8,953 nucleotides of DNA from Bacteroidales bacterium (lineage in GTDB: Bacteria; Bacteroidota; Bacteroidia; Bacteroidales; UBA1402). The notes under the pieces were generated by a model. That model saw only the letters and a program-made list of their open reading frames with translations. It was not told where the DNA came from and searched no databases. The stretch spans positions 1 to 8,953 of the forward strand of contig JALNXZ010000049.1 in the NCBI GenBank assembly GCA_023230125.1, written 5' to 3'. A program made the position numbers and the translations under genes. Positions 1 through 5,926 of this stretch are shown here, one piece after another (the stretch's first letter is position 1; the number at the start of each line of letters is the position of its first letter).

Positions 1-2
1 CT

Positions 3-1172
3 ACCATCAGAAAAGATATTTTGCCTGAAATCCAGCATGATTTTGACTTCGAGTTCATTGGTTTGATCGGTCTTTCCGACCCCATCCGTCCTGAAGTGAA
101 AAATGCCGTGCATGAGTGCTACAAAGCGGGTATCCGGGTCATTATGATTACTGGTGATTACCCAGTAACAGCCCAAAACATTGGCAAAGAAATCGGACTG
201 AAGAATTATGCTCAATGTATGACCGGACCTGAAATTCAGGCAATGAGCGAAGAAGATTTGAGTGCGAAGATCAACAACATCAATATTTTTGCCAGGGTAG
301 TGCCTGAACAGAAACTGAAAATTGTCAATGCGCTGAAGCTAAATGGCGAAATTGTTGCCATGACGGGTGACGGAGTAAATGACGCCCCAGCCTTGAAATC
401 TGCGAATATTGGAATTGCCATGGGTGAGAGAGGTACTGATGTGGCACGTGAGGCTTCTTCATTGGTCTTAACCGATGATAATTTTTTGTCCATTGTCGGA
501 GCCGTAAGGATGGGACGCCGTATTTTTGACAATATGCAGAAAGCTTTCGGATATGTTTTTGCCATACACGTACCCATTGCTGGTTTGTCCATGATTCCTG
601 TCTTTTTCTCAGATGCTCCCCTATTGCTGTTCCCGGTACATGTGGCATTTCTAGAACTGATCATCGATCCTGCTTGTTCCGTTATTTTTGAATCTGAAAA
701 GGAAGAAAAGAATGTGATGAACCGTCTGCCAAGAGGTACAAAAGGCAAGTTCTTTGATGGAAGCAAAATTATGATGACCTGTATGCAAGGCGTTTCAATT
801 TTGTTGATTGTGCTTGGGGTTTATTTTATCGGACTTCACATGAACTATTCTGAAGATGCAGTCAGAACGATGTCTTTCATCACCCTGATTGTTTCCAATT
901 TATTGACCATTCAGACAAACCGTTCTTGGGAAAATAACATTTTCCAGATTTTTGTGACACCAAACAAAAGTGTTAAATGGATAGTCAGTTTGGCAATCGT
1001 ATTTTTGGCAGCTGTACTATTTATCCCATTCCTGCGTGGACTTTTCAGTTTTGCGCCATTAGGGTTTGTTGAAATCTTGGTTTCAGGAGCGGTGGGATGT
1101 CTCAGTATTATTTGGTTCGAAATTTATAAAGCGGTTAAAAGAAAATCATCAAGAGCTGTCAGCGGCTCTTGA
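3..1172 (+). CDS. P-type cation-transporting ATPase (P2/Ca-ATPase-like), C-terminal part, cut by window start
   Basis: Integral inner-membrane pump that uses ATP to move a cation. The reading frame is open to the left edge, so only the end of the P domain and membrane helices M5-M10 are present; the DKTGT phosphorylation loop, N domain and M1-M4 lie outside. Numbering from the first Met in frame (nt 21), the hinge motifs DPIRPEV (20-26) and MITGD (42-46) and the P-domain motif TGDGVNDAP (115-123) are intact, so the catalytic part looks functional. Hydrophobic segments lie at about 176-196, 201-222, 251-272, 283-297, 319-338 and 349-370, the usual six C-terminal helices of P2 pumps. Aligned by eye with SERCA, the M5 residues N768 and E771 are His183 and Ile186, and M6 N796 and T799 are Glu212 and Ile215; only D800 (Asp216) is kept. 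The family is therefore secure but the transported ion is not, and calcium should not be assumed. The gene converges on the thioredoxin-like gene. Confidence 0.93.
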   Translation, partial: TIRKDILPEIQHDFDFEFIGLIGLSDPIRPEVKNAVHECYKAGIRVIMITGDYPVTAQNIGKEIGLKNYAQCMTGPEIQAMSEEDLSAKINNINIFARVVPEQKLKIVNALKLNGEIVAMTGDGVNDAPALKSANIGIAMGERGTDVAREASSLVLTDDNFLSIVGAVRMGRRIFDNMQKAFGYVFAIHVPIAGLSMIPVFFSDAPLLLFPVHVAFLELIIDPACSVIFESEKEEKNVMNRLPRGTKGKFFDGSKIMMTCMQGVSILLIVLGVYFIGLHMNYSEDAVRTMSFITLIVSNLLTIQTNRSWENNIFQIFVTPNKSVKWIVSLAIVFLAAVLFIPFLRGLFSFAPLGFVEILVSGAVGCLSIIWFEIYKAVKRKSSRAVSGS

Positions 1173-1176
1173 TGAT
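1145..1176 (-). terminator. Hairpin terminator of the minus-strand thioredoxin-like gene, inside the ATPase 3' end
   Basis: A perfect 12-bp stem (ATCATCAAGAGC at 1145-1156 pairing with 1165-1176) encloses an 8-nt loop. Read on the minus strand it is followed directly by TTTTCTTTT, the form of an intrinsic terminator, for transcripts ending downstream of the gene at 1245-2591. On the plus strand no T-run follows. The hairpin includes the last codons and the TGA stop of the ATPase, so one DNA segment serves as coding sequence on one strand and probable terminator on the other. Confidence 0.7.
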
Positions 1177-1180
1177 GCGT

Positions 1181-1214
1181 ACCACTAATTTGGACTTTAT
1201 TTCAAATTAGTGGT
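1181..1214 (+). terminator. Hairpin terminator in the convergent gap
   Basis: A perfect 12-bp inverted repeat (ACCACTAATTTG at 1181-1192, complement at 1203-1214) has a 10-nt loop and lies 8 nt after the ATPase stop codon. It is followed on the plus strand by the moderately T-rich TATCAATATTTTACTT. It sits between convergent genes and probably ends the ATPase transcript; the stem is symmetrical, so it may also act on the opposite strand. Confidence 0.65.
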
Positions 1215-1244
1215 TATCAATATTTTACTTACAGAGATTAAATA

Positions 1245-2591
1245 TTATTCTTTCCAAGTCTTTTCACCTGCATTCATCTTGACCAAGGTTTCTTCAATAC
1301 GATACCGGCTGGCATCTATTTGTGGAACTTTTTTTAGAGCCTCTTCTTCTTTAGCAATTGCCTTTTTTTTCTGCCCAGTTTTATAAAGCAGGTTGGCATA
1401 GGTTTCCATTAGTTGAAAGTTATCCGGTGATAGTTCTAAGGAACGTTCTGACCACTTAAGTGCATTATTGAGCATTTTTTTATCAGATGAACTTTCAAAT
1501 ACTTCACTTGATATCCTGTTGAGTTCATTGCTAATTTTAATACTCTCAGTATGTGCTGCCTGTTCTTTTAATTTGGCTATGATACCAATATCCTTTATTG
1601 ATGAGAATGCACCTGATTCAATCATTTGATTAAACATCGCCATGTTCGCTTTATTTCTTAGTTCAATCGTATCATTGGATATTTTCATGAGATATTTGTT
1701 GCAAAAACGGGCTGTATGCTTCAGGTATTTGTCAGTTTCTCCAGTCTCTTTGTAATACATCATAAAAAGCTCCTCCTTTTGCATAGGCAATCCTTCTTGT
1801 GGCAATTGATCATAAACTGACATTGCAATGCCAAGCAACTGCTCATCTTTGGAGCTGGCTGCATCACCGATTGTATTCTTAATACCATTAAATAAAAGGA
1901 TATTAACAACGCCTAAAGTCTTATCAAACGTTGAACAATACTTTTGCAAATTTTCAAAAGCAAGCGAGTTGATTCTTAAATATTTTCCATCTTTTTTATA
2001 CATACCCACAACAGTCGCAGAAGTGCGTTCTTCTTCAGGTATAAGTTTTAGGTATTTATCGAAAAGAAAGGCATTAGACAATCCAATATTTGAACGTTTC
2101 CAAATGTACCACTTTAAAAAAGCAGGATCATCTTTCTTAATGGCATAGTCTTTTTCCAAAACATCCATCGGTTTTGAATCATACATGATAGCCAAAGCTT
2201 GGTCAGATACGCCAATCAAGTTATTGGCACTCATTGCCTTCGATGCTTTGCAAAAAATGGAGCCATCAGCATCAAAAAAAAGATAGGTCGGGTATGATTT
2301 TACCTCATACAGTTTGGCAAAATTGACTCCTTCGTCCTTCTCTGCATCTATTTGGTAGCAAATAAAGTTTTCATTATAGGCCTTCCCGACGGCCTTGATA
2401 GGGAATATCTGCTCAGCCATATGTAGGCAGGAATCACTGGATGATTTATAAAGTTCTACAAAGATGGGCTTGTTGGCTTGTTGTGCTTTTGCGAGCAATT
2501 CTTTCCAGGTGCCATGTTCAAATACGATGCCCTGCGAAAACCCAAACAAAGCGTAGAGGAATGCAGGAATGATAAACAAAAACTTTTTCAT
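1245..2591 (-). CDS. Secreted/periplasmic thioredoxin-fold protein with C-terminal TPR and a degenerate active site
   Basis: 448 residues. The N-terminus (MKKFLFIIPAFLYALFGFSQ) is a typical signal peptide, with cleavage likely near residue 20, so the protein should be exported to the periplasm or outer face. Residues about 28-125 form a thioredoxin-like domain of the Thioredoxin_7 type: IFVELYKSSSDSCLHM (43-58) occupies the place of the usual WCxxC helix start, and KSYPTYLFFDADG (98-110) carries the expected cis-proline (Pro101). The redox motif is altered: by alignment the first Cys is Ser and only Cys55 remains (SDSC), so ordinary dithiol oxidoreductase activity is unlikely. Residues 126-370 are helical without a recognised family, and about 375-425 looks like a TPR unit (NALKWSERSLELSP). 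Such proteins are common and mostly uncharacterised in Bacteroidetes. The gene is AT-rich and lies 105 nt downstream of the FemAB-like gene; joint transcription is possible but not shown. ATG at 2591 is the obvious start because the signal peptide follows it. Confidence 0.85.
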   Translation of the reverse strand: MKKFLFIIPAFLYALFGFSQGIVFEHGTWKELLAKAQQANKPIFVELYKSSSDSCLHMAEQIFPIKAVGKAYNENFICYQIDAEKDEGVNFAKLYEVKSYPTYLFFDADGSIFCKASKAMSANNLIGVSDQALAIMYDSKPMDVLEKDYAIKKDDPAFLKWYIWKRSNIGLSNAFLFDKYLKLIPEEERTSATVVGMYKKDGKYLRINSLAFENLQKYCSTFDKTLGVVNILLFNGIKNTIGDAASSKDEQLLGIAMSVYDQLPQEGLPMQKEELFMMYYKETGETDKYLKHTARFCNKYLMKISNDTIELRNKANMAMFNQMIESGAFSSIKDIGIIAKLKEQAAHTESIKISNELNRISSEVFESSSDKKMLNNALKWSERSLELSPDNFQLMETYANLLYKTGQKKKAIAKEEEALKKVPQIDASRYRIEETLVKMNAGEKTWKE

Positions 2592-2696
2592 ATAAGAAAT
2601 CTAAAAACGGGTTATATAATGAATGTAATATTTATAGTAAAACTAATATATTTAGACTATATAATAAGTATTTTAGTAATCTTCATCTATTAAAGA

Positions 2697-3635
2697 TCAC
2701 TGGATATCCAACTCATAAAAATCATAGACGACCGATCCTGCACCGAAACCTTCTTTCTGAGCAATGAGTCCGGGATTTAGATACCTTCCTTCATTTTCAT
2801 TAGACATACCAAAATCAAGATATTTTTTATCCTTGTATATCTTACTGATTAAATTGTCTATCACAAAATCCAAAGCTCCGGTCATTCTCCCTTCACTTGA
2901 ATTTGCTAGATATTGCGTGTGAACGATCTTTTCGTTCTCAAAAATCAAAGTACCACCCAACATCTTTCGGTTTTTCTTCGCAACATAAAGCTTGATGTTA
3001 TCAGGAAATAAACCGGCCAATCTTTTTATTTCATCCAAAGAATGTACAGGTATAGTATCATGTTGAGTTTGTAGAATTTCTTCCAGGATGGCCCAATAAG
3101 ATTCATAATCATCAGATTGTACAAATTCCAGCCCATTTTTGATGGCTTTTTTGATGGCGCGTTGCCTTTGCAAATGATATTTGACTTTACCACCCATTAA
3201 TATGGTAGAAGAAATATCACGTCTCACCAGCTTGGCATTGTTGTAGAATAAGGCATACAGATCCTCTTCGGATGGGAATTTATGATATATATACGGGATA
3301 CATTTATATATCAGCTTATGAATGCCTTCATTCCTCAGATAATCTTTTAATGTCTCAAAAATTTCAAGCATCGTTTCAGCCTTCATTTTTTCATTGACTA
3401 AAAAACCTCCGAAAGTCAATCCCTGGTGGGAATATAGAACCTCCTCCTCTATATTGGCAGGTAAAATCGCTATCAGATTATCCCTATTATCAAAAAAAAG
3501 CAGGGAAAAATCACAAAACCGGTCTGAATGGTATTCCATATAATCTCTTTGGAAAAAGAAATGACCATTTTTGGAATTACTCACAAAAGAATCCCATTCC
3601 ATTTTATAATCTTCCCTGTACTTTACGATCTTCAT
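2697..3635 (-). CDS. FemAB/GNAT-like acyltransferase (peptidoglycan-bridge or surface-glycan modification type)
   Basis: 312 residues, cytoplasmic, without signal peptide or membrane helix. The overall pattern is that of FemAB-like proteins built from GNAT folds (Acetyltransf_6 type): an N-terminal half with W14 and HFFFQRDYMEYH (25-36), a basic linker rich in Lys/Arg (about 150-168), and a C-terminal half ending in the diagnostic stretch around residues 273-299 (YLDFGMSNENEGRYLNPG, then K..GFGA). Family members transfer aminoacyl or acyl groups to cell-wall precursors or sugars; in Bacteroidetes relatives often lie in capsule or O-antigen clusters. No glycosyltransferase, flippase or sugar-nucleotide gene lies in this window, so the gene appears to be an orphan and its substrate cannot be named. 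The ATG at 3635 has a good ribosome-binding site. The gene is AT-rich compared with the purine genes. Family assignment is fairly sure, specific function is not. Confidence 0.75.
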   Translation of the reverse strand: MKIVKYREDYKMEWDSFVSNSKNGHFFFQRDYMEYHSDRFCDFSLLFFDNRDNLIAILPANIEEEVLYSHQGLTFGGFLVNEKMKAETMLEIFETLKDYLRNEGIHKLIYKCIPYIYHKFPSEEDLYALFYNNAKLVRRDISSTILMGGKVKYHLQRQRAIKKAIKNGLEFVQSDDYESYWAILEEILQTQHDTIPVHSLDEIKRLAGLFPDNIKLYVAKKNRKMLGGTLIFENEKIVHTQYLANSSEGRMTGALDFVIDNLISKIYKDKKYLDFGMSNENEGRYLNPGLIAQKEGFGAGSVVYDFYELDIQ

Positions 3636-3643
3636 AAAATAAT

Positions 3644-3651
3644 CCTTTTTT
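3644..3651 (-). promoter_or_regulatory. Ribosome-binding site of the FemAB-like gene
   Basis: On the minus strand AAAAAAGG lies 8 nt before the ATG at 3635. Recognisable Shine-Dalgarno sequences are uncommon in this group; this one supports the chosen start. Confidence 0.6.
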
Positions 3652-3677
3652 CAGCCGAATTTTAATGAAAGCATCCA

Positions 3678-3702
3678 TTTTTAAGTTCGCTTTTTAAGTT
3701 CG
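3678..3702 (-). repeat. Tandem 12-nt direct repeat upstream of the FemAB-like gene
   Basis: TTTTTAAGTTCG occurs at 3678-3689 and again at 3691-3702, separated by one base (period 13). It lies 43-67 nt upstream of the FemAB-like ATG, where a promoter or upstream activator site would be. No TAnnTTTG box is obvious beside it. It could be a double binding site for a regulator or a replication-slippage duplication. Confidence 0.5.
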
Positions 3703-3791
3703 GTCACCGATATAAACAAACTATTTGGTTCATTATTGTTTGAAAAAATGCATAAAAGGTTGTTGGTAAGCTACACTTAAGTCCTATTGTA

Positions 3792-3944
3792 TTATTTATT
3801 ATTCAATTTTCTTAATATTTCTCTTAATAGGTCGTTTTGTTCTACTTTCAAGAAAAAGGAATTTCGAACCAACTTATAAAGAAAATTGATTATACCAATC
3901 ATTAACACTATATAGATAATTTCAAATAGACTGATGCTCATCAT
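3792..3944 (-). CDS. Small membrane protein, 50 residues (hypothetical)
   Basis: A 50-codon frame starts at tandem ATG ATG codons (3944 and 3941) and ends at TAA (3792-3794). The peptide begins MMSISLFEIIYIVLMIGIIN, giving one hydrophobic segment at about residues 6-22. A short basic stretch follows (LYKLVRN, 22-28), and then an amphipathic helix with leucine/isoleucine spacing (FLKVEQNDLLREILRKLNNK, 31-50). A single membrane anchor, positive residues on the cytoplasmic side and a short coiled-coil-like tail is the common layout of bacterial small membrane proteins, and is not what random AT-rich DNA usually encodes. No clear Shine-Dalgarno site lies before the start, which is normal for Bacteroidetes. 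It lies 157 nt upstream of the FemAB-like gene on the same strand and may be cotranscribed with it. I do not recognise the family. Function is unknown; a regulatory or anchoring partner role would be a guess. Confidence 0.55.
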   Translation of the reverse strand: MMSISLFEIIYIVLMIGIINFLYKLVRNSFFLKVEQNDLLREILRKLNNK

Positions 3945-4004
3945 TATTGATTTCAAAAAACTCAGTATTCAGCATTTTTAAATTAGAATTAAAAGTACAA
4001 AAAA

Positions 4005-4016
4005 ATTGTATACAAT
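4005..4016. repeat. 12-bp perfect palindrome ATTGTATACAAT
   Basis: ATTGTA and TACAAT abut without spacer, 61 nt upstream of the small membrane protein start and 49 nt after the DUF1846 terminator. Position and symmetry would suit an operator for a dimeric regulator, but an AT-rich palindrome of this length may be chance. Confidence 0.3.
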
Positions 4017-4064
4017 CTTCAAATACCTCATATCATACCAAAAACGCAGGTTCATCATTTGCTT

Positions 4065-4118
4065 AAAAAAGTCTGAAGTTATCAGGCATAACAATAAATA
4101 AACAACTTCAAACTTCTT
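4065..4118 (-). terminator. Intrinsic terminator of the DUF1846 gene
   Basis: Read on the minus strand, AAGAAGTTTGAAGTT (4118-4104) can pair with AACTTCAGACTTTTT (4080-4066) as a 15-bp RNA stem that needs two G-U wobbles, with a 23-nt loop. The 3' arm runs into TTTTTT, the usual U-tract. One wobble becomes an A-C mismatch in the opposite transcript, so the structure favours the minus strand. It begins 27 nt after the stop codon. Confidence 0.75.
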
Positions 4119-4144
4119 AATTATTTTATTCAAAGCTATATTTC

Positions 4145-5671
4145 TTATTCGCTAACAAAAAGTCTTTTACTTGAAAATTTTGGATCGCAAGTCAGATTTA
4201 CTTTTAATTTTCTGAATCCAGCCTCATCGCCAGCAGTAGGAATATGCGTCGAATGCATCTCGCATCCTCGCAAATCTTTCAGACATTCCAATGCCATTTG
4301 AGCTGCAGGATTAGATATGGCACTGATGGCTAAAGCAATCAATGTTTCTTCCACATCGAGACTAACTTTTTTGCCATTCAATAAATCTTTCTTTAAGTGA
4401 GTCACCGAATCAATGATGCTTTCGGGTAAAAGAATCATATTATCTGGAAGTCCGGCCAAGTATTTGGTCGCATTTAGTATCATACTGGAGGACGCATGCA
4501 ATAAAGGCGAATTCTTGCCGGTTATGATAGTCCCGTCATGCAATTCTATGGCTGCTCCGCAGTAAATTCCACCATAACCTTTTCCTGACTCTTCAGCTTC
4601 TTTAGCAGCATTTCTTGCAGGTTGTACCACTTTACGGTCTTCTACTTTTGCACCTACTTTGTTCATAATTTCAAGAGACCTGTCAAGAGTGTCCTTTTCT
4701 GTCAATCCCATAGCGTATTCTACAGCACTCCTTAAAAACCTCCTGATAATCTCCTGATAAGATGCTTCCTGGACAATCTGATCATTTACGATACCTGAAC
4801 TGGCACGGTTAACCCCCATATCTGTCGGAGACTGATACATGGACTCTCCGCCAGTGATTTTTTCTAAGATACTTTTAAGTAAGTTAAATGCCTCAATATC
4901 ACGGTTATAGTTAACAACCTCTTTACCATAGACTTTCAAATGGTGGATATCAATCATATTTACATCTCTCAAATCGGCAGTAGCCGCTTCATAGGCGATA
5001 TTAACCATATGATTGAGTGGCAAGTCCCAGATAGGGAATGTTTCAAATTTGGCATATCCGGCCTTGATACCCTTTTTATACTCGTGATAAAGATTACACA
5101 GGCAAGTAGCCAGTTTACCACTGCCAGGTCCAGGTCCTGTAACAACCACAATAGGTCTTGTGGTCTTGATGTATTCGTTTTTCCCATATCCCTCATCACT
5201 GACAATCAGGTCGACATCGGTGGGGTATCCTTTGGTTGGGTAATGTAAATATACCTTGATGCCCTTTAACTCCAGTTTGTTTTTAAAAGCCGCAGCAGCT
5301 GGCTGATCCTGATAACGCGTAATAACAATAGCGGCAACATTAATCCCGTACCACTTTAGGTCATCAATGCTTTTCAAAACATCAACATCATATGTGATTC
5401 CAAAATCTGCCCTGATTTTATTTCTTTCAATATCGCCAGCATAAATACACATGATGACATCAATCTTGTCTTTCAGCTTTTGTAAAAGCCGCATTTTGAC
5501 ATTCGGATCAAACCCAGGCAACACTCTTGCTGCATGATAATCATACAGAATCTTACCTCCACATTCCAGATAAAGTTTATCGTTAAACCGACTTACCCTC
5601 TTGAGAATCGCATCTGTCTGCTCTTGGAGGTATTTTTCATTATCAAAACCAATACGATTTAACGCTTCCAT
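4145..5671 (-). CDS. UPF0371 / DUF1846 family protein
   Basis: 508 residues from the ATG at 5671, the usual length for this family. Family features are clear: the N-terminus IGFDNEKYLQEQ, the block CGGKILYDYHAARVLPGFDP, a Rossmann-like segment around VIMCIYAGDIERNK, the glycine-rich loop GPGPGSGK at about 179-186 that resembles a nucleotide-binding P-loop, then AGYAKFETFPIWDLPLNH and NIAYEAATADL. The protein lacks a signal peptide and membrane helices, so it is cytoplasmic. The biochemical role of the family is not established; the P-loop-like glycines suggest nucleotide or phosphate binding, but this is inference. The frame can be extended to a TTG at 5707, but that codon lies within the -7 promoter box, whereas the ATG at 5671 has AAGGAA 6 nt upstream and matches the family N-terminus, so I use 5671. 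The gene is divergent from phoH-purC and ends at its own terminator, thus monocistronic. Confidence 0.93.
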   Translation of the reverse strand: MEALNRIGFDNEKYLQEQTDAILKRVSRFNDKLYLECGGKILYDYHAARVLPGFDPNVKMRLLQKLKDKIDVIMCIYAGDIERNKIRADFGITYDVDVLKSIDDLKWYGINVAAIVITRYQDQPAAAAFKNKLELKGIKVYLHYPTKGYPTDVDLIVSDEGYGKNEYIKTTRPIVVVTGPGPGSGKLATCLCNLYHEYKKGIKAGYAKFETFPIWDLPLNHMVNIAYEAATADLRDVNMIDIHHLKVYGKEVVNYNRDIEAFNLLKSILEKITGGESMYQSPTDMGVNRASSGIVNDQIVQEASYQEIIRRFLRSAVEYAMGLTEKDTLDRSLEIMNKVGAKVEDRKVVQPARNAAKEAEESGKGYGGIYCGAAIELHDGTIITGKNSPLLHASSSMILNATKYLAGLPDNMILLPESIIDSVTHLKKDLLNGKKVSLDVEETLIALAISAISNPAAQMALECLKDLRGCEMHSTHIPTAGDEAGFRKLKVNLTCDPKFSSKRLFVSE

Positions 5672-5677
5672 TATAAT

Positions 5678-5683
5678 TTCCTT
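5678..5683 (-). promoter_or_regulatory. Ribosome-binding site fixing the DUF1846 start at 5671
   Basis: On the minus strand AAGGAA ends 6 nt before the ATG at 5671. The alternative upstream TTG (5707) has no such site. Confidence 0.6.
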
Positions 5684-5704
5684 AAAACTTGATTTTTCAA
5701 ACCT

Positions 5705-5712
5705 CAAAATTA
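5705..5712 (-). promoter_or_regulatory. -7 promoter element of the DUF1846 gene (TAATTTTG)
   Basis: On the minus strand TAATTTTG matches all fixed positions of the Bacteroides sigma -7 consensus TAnnTTTG. Transcription would start near 5698, giving a leader of about 27 nt before the ATG at 5671. A -33 TTTG at the usual 19-21 nt distance is not seen; the nearest candidates are CTTG at 16 and 24 nt. Confidence 0.6.
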
Positions 5713-5723
5713 GTCATTTTTTA

Positions 5724-5758
5724 GTTCACAAGATTTCAAGTAGTAAAAAAGTGTGAAC
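5724..5758. repeat. Spaced inverted repeat GTTCACA-N21-TGTGAAC upstream of the DUF1846 promoter
   Basis: Two perfect 7-bp half-sites (5724-5730 and 5752-5758) are 28 bp apart from start to start, and the nearer one ends 11 nt upstream of the -7 box. They cover the region where a -33 element would be. This arrangement suits an operator or activator site bound by a dimer or by two dimers; no regulator gene is in the window. Confidence 0.4.
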
Positions 5759-5926
5759 ATTTTTTCAGACCTACCTTTCTAGGATATTATAGATACCTTG
5801 AATAGAGGTGCCCATTTTCAAAATCTGCAAATATCTGTTTGCCGATCCTTCAGAATTAATCAAATGAAGTTCAATTTCACTTTGCAATGCCACTGAAATC
5901 CGGAACAGTCCAAAAAGGAGCACTAT

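Larger units (their letters stand above)
3636..4144. other. AT-rich, mostly non-coding interval containing one small gene
   Basis: About 510 nt very rich in A and T lie between the FemAB-like gene and the DUF1846 gene, both on the minus strand. They hold, in minus-strand order, the DUF1846 terminator (4118-4065), a 12-bp palindrome (4016-4005), a 50-codon small membrane protein frame (3944-3792) and a 12-nt tandem repeat (3702-3678). I see no tRNA, insertion sequence or decayed gene in the rest. Confidence 0.6.

Noticed and set aside
236..766. Long minus-strand frames opposite the P-type ATPase.
   Set aside because: They mirror a well-conserved coding region and show no domain; similar shadows over phoH and purC were dismissed for the same reason.
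2478..2693. Plus-strand 71-codon frame with a hydrophobic C-terminus.
   Set aside because: It lies opposite the signal-peptide region of the thioredoxin-like gene and ends in AT-rich spacer; no start signal or family resemblance.
2592..2696. AT-rich inverted repeats and a TAGTTTTA sequence (minus strand, 2645-2638) as a promoter or terminator between the FemAB-like and thioredoxin-like genes.
   Set aside because: The stems are only 4-5 bp and the box lacks the final G of TAnnTTTG, so neither can be told from AT-rich background.
3705..3740. TAGTTTG on the minus strand as a -7 box for the FemAB-like gene.
   Set aside because: It is one base short of TAnnTTTG and has no -33 element at the proper distance.
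3978..4058. Minus-strand 26-codon frame beginning MMNLRFWYDM with a hydrophobic end.
   Set aside because: It is too short, in very AT-rich DNA, and lacks a ribosome-binding site; hydrophobic ends arise readily from T-rich sequence.
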